DNA of 51,003 bases from Synechococcaceae cyanobacterium. GTDB taxonomy: Bacteria > Cyanobacteriota > Cyanobacteriia > PCC-6307 > Cyanobiaceae. A program made the translations under genes and the position numbers. Shown here piece after piece: positions 17,710 through 25,684 of the stretch. Position 1 is the first letter of the stretch, and each line of letters opens with the position of its first letter. Location: NCBI GenBank assembly GCA_947378425.1, contig CANCJV010000031.1:1-51003 (forward strand), written 5' to 3'. The notes under the pieces were generated by a model that was not told the DNA's origin, did no database searches, and worked only from the letters and a program-made list of their open reading frames with translations.

Positions 17710-18479
17710 GGGCTCCCAGCCTCGGAGCCATAGAGCTCGCGCAGGCTGGCCCCCGCCACCGCTGTGGCCGCACAGTCGAACAGCAGGCGCCCCTGCCGCA
17801 GGCCGATCACCCGATCAAACCCCTGCAGCAGGTCGGGGCGATGCAGGCTGAGCAGCAGGGCCCGAGGGGCCTGTGCCTGGCGCAGCAACAGGGCCAGCAG
17901 CTGGTCGGCCAGGCGCGGATCCAGGCTGGCCAGCGGTTCATCGGCCAGCAGCAGGCTGGGCTGCTGGCGCAACAGCCGCGCCATCGCCAGCCGCTGGCGC
18001 TGGCCGCCGGAGAGGGCCGTGACCGGCTGGGACAGCAGGGCCGGATCCAGCTCCATCTCGCGCAGGGCGGCGGCACAGGCTTCGGTTTCCAGCGGCACCA
18101 GCAGATTGAGCAGGGCTCTCGGCCAGCCCCACTGAGCGAGGCGGGCCGCATTGAGGTTCTGCTGCACGCTCAGTTGCTCGATCAGCCGCAAGTCCTGCCA
18201 GAGGGTGCCGATGCGGGCCTGCTGGCGACGGCGCTGGCGGCCGGAGCGCTGCGGCGGCAAGCCCTGCCAGAGCACCTGCCCCGCATCGGGCCGCAGGGAG
18301 CCGTTGGCCACCGCCAGCAGGGTGCTCTTGCCGGCACCACTGGGGCCGATCAGGGCCACCCGCTCGCCACAGTCAAGGCGAAGGTCCAGCTTCTCCAGCC
18401 GCGGCCGATCGCGCCCAGCGACGCTGACCTGCCGCAGTTCCAGCAAGGGAGCCGCCGCGGCCAGTTCAGGCCTCGCCAT
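17706..18479 (-). CDS. PhnC-like ABC transporter ATP-binding protein
   Basis: ATPase of the transporter. From ATG 18479 (MARPELAAAAPLLELRQVSV) the 257-residue protein has Walker A GPSGAGKST, the signature ALSGGQRQRLAMARLL, Walker B LLADEPLASLD and the switch His in LLSLHRPDLL. The family is close to the PhnC branch. The frame is open upstream inside the small 80-residue gene, but the ATG chosen overlaps that gene by only 14 bases and gives the right N-terminus. The stop overlaps the permease start (ATGA). Confidence 0.9.
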   Translation of the reverse strand: MARPELAAAAPLLELRQVSVAGRDRPRLEKLDLRLDCGERVALIGPSGAGKSTLLAVANGSLRPDAGQVLWQGLPPQRSGRQRRRQQARIGTLWQDLRLIEQLSVQQNLNAARLAQWGWPRALLNLLVPLETEACAAALREMELDPALLSQPVTALSGGQRQRLAMARLLRQQPSLLLADEPLASLDPRLADQLLALLLRQAQAPRALLLSLHRPDLLQGFDRVIGLRQGRLLFDCAATAVAGASLRELYGSEAGSP

Positions 18480-18708
18480 CGGGATGCTGGTCGAGCAGGG
18501 CCTGAAGCCGCGGCAGCAGATCCTCCCGCTGGGCGGGATCACCCACCAGCGCCAGCCGGCCATCCCCAGGCCACCAGTTGAGCTTGAGATTGCTGACCCC
18601 GTCCTCGAACACAGCCATCTGGAAAGCCCCCCTGGACTGCCAGCGACAGGGAATCCCCAGGGCAGCCACCAGCTGCTTGAGGTCGTCGATGGAACCTTTG
18701 AAGATCAC
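18466..18708 (-). CDS. small protein embedded in the selenium transporter operon
   Basis: 80-residue soluble protein (MIFKGSIDDLKQLVAALGIP..., with SNLKLNWWPGDGRLALVGD in the middle) lying between the binding-protein gene and the ATPase gene. It overlaps the ATPase start by 14 bases and begins 22 bases after the binding protein, so it is almost certainly cotranscribed. A beta-alpha pattern with a central Trp pair is visible; there is no membrane segment or signal. I do not recognise the family and assign no function. Confidence 0.7.
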   Translation of the reverse strand: MIFKGSIDDLKQLVAALGIPCRWQSRGAFQMAVFEDGVSNLKLNWWPGDGRLALVGDPAQREDLLPRLQALLDQHPDGEA

Positions 18709-18730
18709 GGGGAATCAGGGGGTGGCATGG

Positions 18731-19678
18731 TCAGCGGATCTTGCCGATCTGGCGACCCACCTGCTCAATCTTGACGTAGGCAGCGGCTTCGGCAGGGGTG
18801 AACTGCTGGGCACCGAAGAGAGTGAGGATCTGCTTCTGCTGGGAATCACTGGGCCGCCAGCTGAGGATCGCCTGCTGCAGCTTGAGGGTGAAGCCCTTGC
18901 CGAAGCGCTGATCGAGATCCCCCTGGGCAATCCAGTGATAGTCCTGATAGCCGGGGCTTTTCCAGATCGCCACCACCTTGGCGCGCTTGGCCTTGCCGTC
19001 GTGCAGGCTGGTGCGCCAGACCTGCTCGTTCACGACGCCGGCGTCATAGGTGCCGCTCTGCACCAGAGCGATCGTGGCGTCATGGCTGCCACTGAAGCCG
19101 GGGGCACCGCCGGCGAAATCCGTGAGCTTCACCCCGGCCTGGCTGAGGAAATACTGGGGCATCAGCCGCCCGGAGGTGGAGCTTTCCGAGCCGAAGGTGA
19201 ACCGCTTGCCCTTCAACTGGGCCAGACCCTTTTGTTGGCTGAAGGGCTGAATGCCGCTGCCGGTGTTGGCGATGAAGATGCTGTGGAAGGCCACATCGAT
19301 ATCCCGCTGGGCCAGCACCTGCGAACCCGGCCTCTGCAGCCGCGCCTGGACGCCCGTGAGCCCGCCGAACCAGACCAGATCCAGATCACCGGTACGGAAG
19401 GCGCTGACGGCGGCGGTGTAATCCACCACCGGCACGTACTTCACCGTGACCCCGAGCTGGCGGCTGAGCTCACTGGCCACCAGGGGATAGAGGCGATTGA
19501 GTTTCTCGGGTTTCTGATCGGGGATGGCGCCGATGCGCAGCACCCGGAGGGCCTTGGCAGGCTCGGCGGCGGCCTGCGGCATCAGGGATGGGGCGCCGCT
19601 CAGCAGGGGCGCCAGCAGGGGCGTGAGCGCCAAGCTGAGCCCCGTGACAAGGGCGGTGGTGCGGCTGCGGATCGTCAT
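18731..19678 (-). CDS. periplasmic binding protein, probable selenium-oxyanion transporter
   Basis: PhnD-like periplasmic solute-binding protein of 315 residues. A signal peptide (residues 1 to about 38, ending near PQAAAEPA) precedes LRIGAIPDQKPEKLNRLYPL, DYTAAVSAFRTGDLDLVWFGG, KRFTFGSESSTSGRLMPQYF and DATIALVQSGTYDAGVVNEQVW, the usual core of the family. A subfamily of such proteins is known to cluster with selD and mnmH and is proposed to bind selenate; the gene order here fits this exactly. It heads the operon binding protein - 80-aa protein - ATPase - permease. Confidence 0.85.
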   Translation of the reverse strand: MTIRSRTTALVTGLSLALTPLLAPLLSGAPSLMPQAAAEPAKALRVLRIGAIPDQKPEKLNRLYPLVASELSRQLGVTVKYVPVVDYTAAVSAFRTGDLDLVWFGGLTGVQARLQRPGSQVLAQRDIDVAFHSIFIANTGSGIQPFSQQKGLAQLKGKRFTFGSESSTSGRLMPQYFLSQAGVKLTDFAGGAPGFSGSHDATIALVQSGTYDAGVVNEQVWRTSLHDGKAKRAKVVAIWKSPGYQDYHWIAQGDLDQRFGKGFTLKLQQAILSWRPSDSQQKQILTLFGAQQFTPAEAAAYVKIEQVGRQIGKIR

Positions 19679-19698
19679 CGAAAGGGTGGGGGGGGGGG

Positions 19699-20133
19699 TT
19701 AAGTCTGAGTACCGAGCAATTGCACCATCACCTGGCGCGGCCGCGGCCCATCCAGCTCCACCAGCATCACGGATTGGTAGCGCCCCAGACCGAGACGGCC
19801 GTTGACGATCGGCAGGCTCAGCTGGCTGCCGAGCATCAGGGCGATCAGATGGGAGTGGGCATTGCGCGGCTCATCGGCGGGCACATCGCGCAGGTGCAGA
19901 TCGTTGTGACGCCAGGGATGGTCCGCGCGCACCAGGGAGCTGAAGAAGCTGGCGATGTCGGCCATCAGGCGCTCCTCGGCCTCGTTGATCACCAGGGCCG
20001 TTGTGGTGTGCTGGGCCACGGCCACCAGCACCCCCGAGTGCAGGCCGCTGACCTCCAGGCGGGCGTTGAGCTCGGCGGTGAGGTCGTGGCAGGCGACGGC
20101 GGCCCGGGTGTCCAGAGAGAGGGTGAAGTGCAT
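19699..20133 (-). CDS. yjbQ: YjbQ/UPF0047 family protein
   Basis: 144-residue member of the YjbQ family, whose members were reported to have a minor thiamine-phosphate synthase activity; the physiological role is unclear. The hallmarks are VAQHTTTALVINEAEERLM, WRHNDLHLRD, NAHSHLIALMLGSQLSLPI and RYQSVMLVELDGPRPR. I chose ATG 20133 (MHFTLSLDTRAAV) because it gives the usual length; the frame is open to 20346. It lies 20 bases upstream of the binding-protein gene on the same strand, so it may head that operon. Confidence 0.9.
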   Translation of the reverse strand: MHFTLSLDTRAAVACHDLTAELNARLEVSGLHSGVLVAVAQHTTTALVINEAEERLMADIASFFSSLVRADHPWRHNDLHLRDVPADEPRNAHSHLIALMLGSQLSLPIVNGRLGLGRYQSVMLVELDGPRPRQVMVQLLGTQT

Positions 20134-20567
20134 CAGCGGCAGCGCTTTGGGGTCTCGGGCCCGGCGGGCTGTGGGGGCGGCAGGGAGTTGCTGGCTCCGC
20201 CGCCGGCCATCCTGGACTCTCGCCGCAGAGCGCCCGAGCGCGCAGGGCTGCAGCGGCCTGACCGCCTTGATGCCGGCCTCATGCCGGCTCGGCTTCCCTG
20301 GGGAGGCGTCCCCTGCAGCTGTTCTCCCGGTTGAAACCCAGCCCATGACTCCAGGGCACCGCTGCCGTCTTCAGCCCCAGACCGGAGCAGGCTGCGGGGG
20401 TGGCCTGGATCGCCAGGGGTTGGCGCCGGTTTGCCCTTGGTCCAGCCCCTTCGCTTCCAATCGCCTCAATTTCAGTCCCCTCGATTCGTACGCTGAGGTC
20501 CGCTCGCCACGTCGCCGGGGAGACTGGGCTTGATCAGATCCATGGGCGGATTGATGGTGGTGACCCG
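20134..20567. other. divergent intergenic region of the selenium block
   Basis: About 430 bases between yjbQ (minus) and mnmH (plus), the likely site of both promoters. The mnmH frame is open back to 20400 but lacks conserved sequence there. I see no clear hairpin regulator or repeat. Confidence 0.45.
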
Positions 20568-21587
20568 GTGATTCCAACCCTGCCGATCTCGGCATTCCTG
20601 GCCGCTCAGGGGCCGATCCTCGACGTGCGCAGCCCGGCGGAATTCGCCCAGGGACACATTCCCGGGGCAACCAGCCTGCCGCTGTTTGACGACAGTGAGC
20701 GAGCCGAGATCGGCACGCTGTACAAGCAGCAGGGTCGCCAGGCGGCCGTGCTGCGCGGCCTGGCCCTGGTGGGGCCGCGCATGGGAGCCCTTGCCGGGGC
20801 CCTCGCCGAGGCCGCGACCGACAGCGTCCCCCTGCGGCTGCACTGCTGGCGAGGCGGCATGCGCTCGGCCTCGGTGGCCTGGCTGGCCCGCCAGCTCGAC
20901 CTGCCGGTGCTGCTGCTGGAGGGGGGCTACAAGGCCTACCGCCGCTGGGTGCTGGCGCTGTTCGAGCGACCCTGGCCCCTGCGGCTGCTGGGCGGACGCA
21001 CCGGCTGCGGCAAGACGGAGTTGCTGTTGGCCCTGGCGGAACGGGGTGTGGCGATGGTGGACCTTGAAGGCCTGGCCCACCATCGCGGCAGCAGCTTCGG
21101 CGCCCTGGGGCTGCCACCCCAGCCCAGCAGCGAGCACTACGAAAACCGGCTGGCCGCCGCCCTCTGCCGCCTGGAGGGCGCCCCGGCGATCTGGCTGGAG
21201 GCGGAGAGCTCCCAGGTGGGCCGCTGCCGCATCCCCTCCGGCCTCTGGCGCCAGATGCGGGCCGCCCCGGTGCTGGAGGTGCAACGCTCAATCGAGCAGC
21301 GGGTGGCCCACTTGGTGGCGATCTACGGCATCCAGGAGCCGCAGGCCCTGGCCGAAGCCACCCAACGGATCGCCAGACGGCTCGGCCCCCAGCGCACGGC
21401 CGCCGCCCTGGAGGCGATCGAACGGGCGGACTGGGCCACCGCCTGCCTGCAGATGCTCGACTACTACGACCGCTGCTACGACCATGAACTGGGCCAGCAT
21501 CGGCTCTCGACGGTGGAGCTGGGCCAGCTGAGCCCAGCGGCGGCGGCCCAGGAGCTGCTGGATCGAGGCCTGATGACTCCGGGCTAA
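20568..21587 (+). CDS. mnmH: tRNA 2-selenouridine synthase
   Basis: MnmH (YbbB/SelU) exchanges sulfur for selenium at the wobble 2-thiouridine of Lys, Glu and Gln tRNAs, using selenophosphate. The rhodanese domain starts with ILDVRSPAEFAQGHIPGA and carries the catalytic Cys in LHCWRGGMRS (Cys93 from the chosen start). The P-loop domain follows with GGRTGCGKTELL (143-152). 339 residues is the normal length. GTG 20568 (VIPTLPISAF) is chosen; the longer frame has no conserved residues. Its stop overlaps the convergent selD stop by 4 bases. It is the only selenium consumer visible here. Confidence 0.95.
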   Translation: MIPTLPISAFLAAQGPILDVRSPAEFAQGHIPGATSLPLFDDSERAEIGTLYKQQGRQAAVLRGLALVGPRMGALAGALAEAATDSVPLRLHCWRGGMRSASVAWLARQLDLPVLLLEGGYKAYRRWVLALFERPWPLRLLGGRTGCGKTELLLALAERGVAMVDLEGLAHHRGSSFGALGLPPQPSSEHYENRLAAALCRLEGAPAIWLEAESSQVGRCRIPSGLWRQMRAAPVLEVQRSIEQRVAHLVAIYGIQEPQALAEATQRIARRLGPQRTAAALEAIERADWATACLQMLDYYDRCYDHELGQHRLSTVELGQLSPAAAAQELLDRGLMTPG

Positions 21588-23776
21588 TCCACTTCGCCGG
21601 CCAGCACCTGGCCGATCAGGGTCGCCTCGCTGAAGCCGGCAGCCCGCAGGGCCGCCAGAGCCGCCGGCGCCCGCTGCGCCGGCAGCGCCGCCAGCAGCGG
21701 GCCGCAGGTCTGGGGATCGAGCATCAGGGCCTCACGGGCCGCCGCCAGCGGACCGCCTCTGGAACAGCGCACAGCCCCCTTCAGCAACGCCAGGGCACTG
21801 GCATTGGCCGGGGCCAGACTGCTGGCATACCCCCACTCAAGCAGCTCCAGGGCCCCCGGCAAAGCCGGGATCGCCTCGGCGTCGAGCGCCACCCGGACCT
21901 CCGGGGCAGCAGCGAGCATTTCGCCCAGATGGCCCAGCAGCCCGAAGCCGGTCACGTCGGTGCAGACCCGCACCCCATGGGCGGCGAGCAGCGGCACCAG
22001 CTCGGCCTGGCTGACCTGCATCACCGCCAGGGCCGCATCGATCCACTGCGGCTGCGCCGCCCCCGCCATCGCCGCCGCAAACAGCACCCCGCTGCCCAGA
22101 GGCCGGCTCAGCAGCAACACATCGCCAGGAAGCAGGGGGCCCTTGGGCCAGTGACGCGCCGCCGGCACCCGGCCATTGACCGTGAGGGCCAGGGCCAGGG
22201 CCGCCCCATCCCGGCCCTCGAGGGTGTGGCCGCCGATCAGGGCCGCCCCCAGGGGCTCCAGCACCGAACGCACCCCCGCCAGGGTCTGCAGCAACAGCTC
22301 TTCCTGCAGGGCCTCGGCGGCCTGGGGCACGGTCACCAGGGCCTGCACCGATTGCACCGAAGCCCCGGAGGCCCAGAGATCGCTGCAGGCGTGCAGGGTC
22401 GTGAGGCGGGCATTGAGCCAGGGATCGTCGAGCAGGGCCGGGAAGCCATCCAGGCTCTGCAGCAGCAGCTCCCCATCGGCGGCCACAGCCAGAACGGGGG
22501 CGTCTTCAGCCGGCGGGGCCTGACCGTGCGGATCAAGCCGGGCCAGGGCGCCAGCGAGGGGTCGGGCCGCCAGCTTGGCGCCACAGCCCCGGCAGGCCAT
22601 GGCCCCGGCCAGGGAATCGGGGTTCACCTCCCTGGCCGCGGCCAGGGAGGTGAACCGGGCCATGAAACGACGGTCGATCCACTGCTTCCAGCGCCACAGC
22701 CAGCGGTACGGCCCCAGGACGAACGGTCCCCAGAGGGCGAGTGCCCGGAAGTCCTGGGGCTCGCAGGCTCCGAAAGCCGCGCCCACGCCCAGCAGCTGCA
22801 TGGCCCAGGCCTGGGGCCGCCAGGACTGCAGCGACGCCCCGGGCTGCTCCAGCTGACGCTGCAGATTGCTGGCCAGCACCGGCGCCGCCCGCACCGCCCA
22901 CACCCCCGACGCCGGTCGGGGAGCGGCGTCGATCAGGCCGCAATCACCGGAGGCGAACACCTGGGGATGGCCGATCACCGCCAGGGTGCGCTCCGTCAGC
23001 ACCCGGCCGCTGGCCGCCTGCACCGGCAACCCGGACGCGGCCAGCCAGGCCGGCGCCCGGCTGCCGGTGCAGGCCAGATCCGCCTCTGCTGGAACCACTT
23101 CTTGCCCCGGTCCCTGGCGCTCCAGGGGGATCGCCGCCTCGGCCAGCAGCCGCTCCACAGCCCGCCGGGCGGCGGCGGACTCGAAGTGGAGTTCATCGCC
23201 TCGCAGCAGCAGGCGAGCGGCCACACCGCGACGGCGCAGGGCCAGGGCCACCTCCACCGCCGCGGCACCCCCTCCCCGGATGCGCACGCTCCGCCCGGGC
23301 TCCAGGGCCTCACTCCAGTCCAGAAAGGGCTCCAGCGGCTTGACCGCCAGCTCGCCGATCCCGGCCGCAGGGTTGTCGAACGCAGCGCCGTTGGTCCGGA
23401 CCGGCGGCACCACAGCCCCGCTCACGGCGCCGACATCGAGGCTGAGGATGTCGAAGCGCAATGGCGCCCGTCCCGCCAGCTCCAACTGCCGCCGGCCAAG
23501 GTCGAGGCCGGTGATCTCCGCCTGAATGAAGCTCACGCCGGCCAGGCCGCAGAGTCGGCGCAGATCGATCGCGCACTCGCTCCGCCGGTAGTGGCCGGCC
23601 ACCAGGCCCGGCACCATGCCCGAATAGAGAGCTGTGCTGGCGCGATTGACCAGGGTGATCAAGGTGCCGGCGGGACGGCGGGACGGAGCCATGGCCCATT
23701 GGCGCAGCATCAGGGCATGGCTGTGACCACCGCCGGCCAACAGCAAGGAGCGCTGAGGCCTGGAGGCGATGTCCAA
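21584..23776 (-). CDS. selD: selenophosphate synthase fused to an NDH-2-like flavoprotein
   Basis: Two-domain protein of about 730 residues. Residues 1 to about 370 form a pyridine nucleotide-disulfide oxidoreductase domain (LLLAGGGHSHALMLRQW, IRGGGAAAVEVALAL, FASGDCGLID) of the type II NADH dehydrogenase kind. The rest is SelD, which makes selenophosphate from selenide and ATP: ACRGCGAKLA holds catalytic Cys398 and Lys401, and VTGFGLLGHLGEM and IGGHTLEGRD are typical. No UGA codon occurs, so it is the Cys form. TTG 23776 gives the conserved start (LDIASRPQRSLLLAGGG); ATG 23854 is an alternative. The fusion may deliver reduced selenium directly. A perfect palindrome marks the junction. Confidence 0.92.
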   Translation of the reverse strand: MDIASRPQRSLLLAGGGHSHALMLRQWAMAPSRRPAGTLITLVNRASTALYSGMVPGLVAGHYRRSECAIDLRRLCGLAGVSFIQAEITGLDLGRRQLELAGRAPLRFDILSLDVGAVSGAVVPPVRTNGAAFDNPAAGIGELAVKPLEPFLDWSEALEPGRSVRIRGGGAAAVEVALALRRRGVAARLLLRGDELHFESAAARRAVERLLAEAAIPLERQGPGQEVVPAEADLACTGSRAPAWLAASGLPVQAASGRVLTERTLAVIGHPQVFASGDCGLIDAAPRPASGVWAVRAAPVLASNLQRQLEQPGASLQSWRPQAWAMQLLGVGAAFGACEPQDFRALALWGPFVLGPYRWLWRWKQWIDRRFMARFTSLAAAREVNPDSLAGAMACRGCGAKLAARPLAGALARLDPHGQAPPAEDAPVLAVAADGELLLQSLDGFPALLDDPWLNARLTTLHACSDLWASGASVQSVQALVTVPQAAEALQEELLLQTLAGVRSVLEPLGAALIGGHTLEGRDGAALALALTVNGRVPAARHWPKGPLLPGDVLLLSRPLGSGVLFAAAMAGAAQPQWIDAALAVMQVSQAELVPLLAAHGVRVCTDVTGFGLLGHLGEMLAAAPEVRVALDAEAIPALPGALELLEWGYASSLAPANASALALLKGAVRCSRGGPLAAAREALMLDPQTCGPLLAALPAQRAPAALAALRAAGFSEATLIGQVLAGEVD
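22621..22656. repeat. perfect 36-bp palindrome inside selD
   Basis: GGTTCACCTCCCTGGCCG at 22621-22638 is followed at once by its exact reverse complement (22639-22656). Outer flanks add further partial symmetry (CATGGCCCCGG near 22599, CCGGGCCATG at 22655). It encodes FTSLAAAREVN at the flavoprotein/SelD junction, ending 35 bases before the catalytic Cys398 codon in mRNA sense. Confidence 0.95.
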
Positions 23777-23893
23777 GGATCCGCGGCCGGGGCCCTGCAC
23801 GCAGCTGTCAGGGCGAAGGTGTCCCCATTCTCGCGCCCGCCCGATCCAGCCCAATAACCTGATCGCAACCCTGACTCAGGGGCTGGAACAACG

Positions 23894-24088
23894 ATGGATC
23901 CTGTGCAGGCCGAACTCCTCGCCAAGCTGGAAGTGGGCCAGATCCATCGTCAGGAGATGGAGTGGTACCGGAGCCAGCCACTCCCGGCTCCGATCCATGT
24001 CGAGCTGATGTGGATCCTGTTCGCGATCGACACCCTGGAGCAGCACCGGCTGCAACTGGTGGACAAGCTGAGGACCCTGAAAGCCTGA
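23894..24088 (+). CDS. small conserved-looking protein, unknown
   Basis: 64-residue soluble, mostly helical protein (MDPVQAELLAKLEVGQIHRQ ... ELMWILFAIDTLEQHRLQLVDKLRTLKA) with good codon bias. It begins about 120 bases from the divergent selD start and ends 12 bases before the VIT-type transporter gene, with which it is probably cotranscribed. I do not recognise the family. The heptad-like leucines suggest helix packing or dimerisation only. Confidence 0.6.
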   Translation: MDPVQAELLAKLEVGQIHRQEMEWYRSQPLPAPIHVELMWILFAIDTLEQHRLQLVDKLRTLKA

Positions 24089-24100
24089 AGCCCTGCTGCC

Positions 24101-24799
24101 ATGCCCTCCCTGCACCATCGAGAACGCCACAAGAGCCATCGGGTGGGCTGGCTGAGGGCCGTCGTGCTTGGCGCCAACGACGGCACCATCTCCGTCTCGA
24201 GCCTGGTGGTGGGCATCGCCGCCTCCGGTGCCAATCGCCAGACCCTGCTGCTCTCCGCTCTGGCCGCCATCGTCGCTGGAGCGATGTCGATGGCGGCTGG
24301 GGAATATGTCTCGGTGCAATCGCAGGCGGACACGGAGGCGGCGGATCTGGCCCGGGAGCGACAGGAACTGGTTTTGGACCCGGGTGGAGAACTGGCGGAA
24401 CTCACCGAGATCTATCGACAGCGCGGCCTGGAGTCGGCTCTGGCGCGGCAGGTGGCCGAACAACTCACGCTCCATGACGCCCTGGGAGCCCATGCCCGCG
24501 ACGAGCTGGGACTGAGCGAAATCCTGCGGGCCCGACCGATTCAGGCGGCCCTGGCCTCCGCCGCCAGCTTCGCGGCCGGAGCCCTGCTGCCCCTGCTGAC
24601 GATCCTGCTGAGCCCGCCGGCCCAGATCAGTGCGATCACCACAGCCGTGGCCCTGCTGGCTCTGATGGCACTGGGCGGTCTGGCCGCCTGGGCCGGCGGG
24701 GCCCCGATCCGCACCGGCAGCCTCAGGATGCTGTTCTGGGGAGCCCTGGCCATGGGCCTGACGGCCGGGGTCGGCAAGCTCTTCGGCGCCACACTGTGA
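24101..24799 (+). CDS. VIT1/CCC1-family metal transporter
   Basis: Integral membrane protein of the vacuolar iron transporter family, moving Fe2+ or Mn2+. The N-terminal signature VVLGANDGTISVSSLVVGIAAS and AGAMSMAAGEYVSVQSQADTE are exact family motifs. A cytoplasmic acidic metal-binding region follows (ERQELVLDPGGELAELTEIY ... GLESALARQVAEQL), then three more membrane helices. 232 residues is normal. It has a 12-base gap from the 64-residue upstream gene. Direction of transport and preferred metal are inferred from the family only. Confidence 0.93.
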   Translation: MPSLHHRERHKSHRVGWLRAVVLGANDGTISVSSLVVGIAASGANRQTLLLSALAAIVAGAMSMAAGEYVSVQSQADTEAADLARERQELVLDPGGELAELTEIYRQRGLESALARQVAEQLTLHDALGAHARDELGLSEILRARPIQAALASAASFAAGALLPLLTILLSPPAQISAITTAVALLALMALGGLAAWAGGAPIRTGSLRMLFWGALAMGLTAGVGKLFGATL

Positions 24800-24866
24800 T
24801 TCCCGCGGCACATTGATTCCAGCGCCACGGTGATCCCCGGCGGAACCAGGATCCCAGGCGGAGCGC

Positions 24867-25298
24867 TCAGCGCCGGATCGGCACCACCGCCATGCCGATC
24901 GGCGCCAGGGCGATCACGGCGAGCTTGAGGTGCTGGAAGCCAAAGGGGATGCCGATGATCGTGATGAAGCAGGCAAAGGCCGAGGCCACATGTCCCACGG
25001 CCAGCCACCAGCCGGCCAGCAGAAACCAGACCAGATTGCCGACAAAACCCAGAGGACCGGTGCCGATATCGCCCTTGCCGCTGAGTTCGGCGCGGCTGAT
25101 CGCGGCGGAGCCAAACGGCCAGAACGAAAAGGTGCCGATCACGAAGCAGGCCCGGGCACACGGAATGCCGACGATCGACAGGGCCGCCACAAACCCCGCC
25201 AACCACCAGCCCAATCCCATCACCAGACCGCCACACAGGAACCAGATGACGTTGGCGATGAATCGCAGCAAGTTCAACGCAGGCCGCAGTCGATTCAC
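24867..25298 (-). CDS. YccF-domain inner membrane protein
   Basis: 143-residue membrane protein with two YccF repeats. Each has the pattern of a hydrophobic helix with Trp-rich GG(L)xxGLGWWLAGF followed by SIVGIPCARACFVIGTFSFWPFG, and the second copy LLAGWWLAVGHVASAFAC / TIIGIPFGFQHLKL. Four membrane helices are predicted. Function of the family is unknown. GTG 25298 (VNRLRPALNLLRF) is the start. It is convergent with the metal transporter gene and separated by 67 bases. Confidence 0.88.
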   Translation of the reverse strand: MNRLRPALNLLRFIANVIWFLCGGLVMGLGWWLAGFVAALSIVGIPCARACFVIGTFSFWPFGSAAISRAELSGKGDIGTGPLGFVGNLVWFLLAGWWLAVGHVASAFACFITIIGIPFGFQHLKLAVIALAPIGMAVVPIRR

Positions 25299-25397
25299 AA
25301 CTTAAGACGCCCAGCCCCCGGCAGCTCCGGCCTGGGGGCAAGGCCATCCCCGCAGGCGGCCGCGGCATGCTGGTCGCCGTCGCCGCATCGCCAGCGC

Positions 25398-25613
25398 ATG
25401 TCCCGCGAACAACTCCGGGCCTTTCTCGCCAGAGTTCAGGACACCCCGGCGCTGCGATCCGCCATCGAGGCGGCCGCCACCGCCGACGATGTCGCGCAGA
25501 TCGCCGCCGGGCTGGGCTTTGAGTTCTCCGGCGACGAACTGCTGCGAGCCTCCGGTCAGACCTTCGACCGCGTGACGGTCACCAAGCGGGACATCCCCGG
25601 TGAATACAGCTGA
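25398..25613 (+). CDS. Nif11-like peptide
   Basis: 71-residue protein with the Nif11 N-terminal domain: MSREQLRAFLARVQDTPALR, then AATADDVAQIAAGLGFEFSGDELL. In cyanobacteria this domain serves as the leader of modified peptide natural products, but also occurs in proteins with no such role. The tail (GQTFDRVTVTKRDIPGEYS) has no Cys and no Gly-Gly cleavage site followed by a core, and no modifying enzyme lies nearby, so a precursor role is not supported here. Start ATG 25398; the frame is open upstream without coding character. Confidence 0.8.
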   Translation: MSREQLRAFLARVQDTPALRSAIEAAATADDVAQIAAGLGFEFSGDELLRASGQTFDRVTVTKRDIPGEYS

Positions 25614-25684
25614 GGGCTGGCAGGCAGAAGGCGACCATCCGGCGCCAACGTTTACTGTGCCAGCCATCAGTGACCGGACTCCCG

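Noticed and set aside
16165-19678. Phosphonate transporter annotation at face value.
   Set aside because: No C-P lyase or phosphonatase gene is near, while selD and mnmH are, so selenium oxyanion transport is a better fit; kept as inference only.
22560-22660. The hairpin near the SelD catalytic codon as a bacterial SECIS element.
   Set aside because: The codon at the active site is TGT (Cys), no in-frame TGA exists, and a SECIS would lie just after, not before, the codon.
21929-23857. A 642-codon plus-strand frame antisense to selD.
   Set aside because: Composition is Gln/Arg/Gly/His-rich without any domain, as expected of a shadow frame opposite a GC-rich gene; selD on the other strand has complete motifs.
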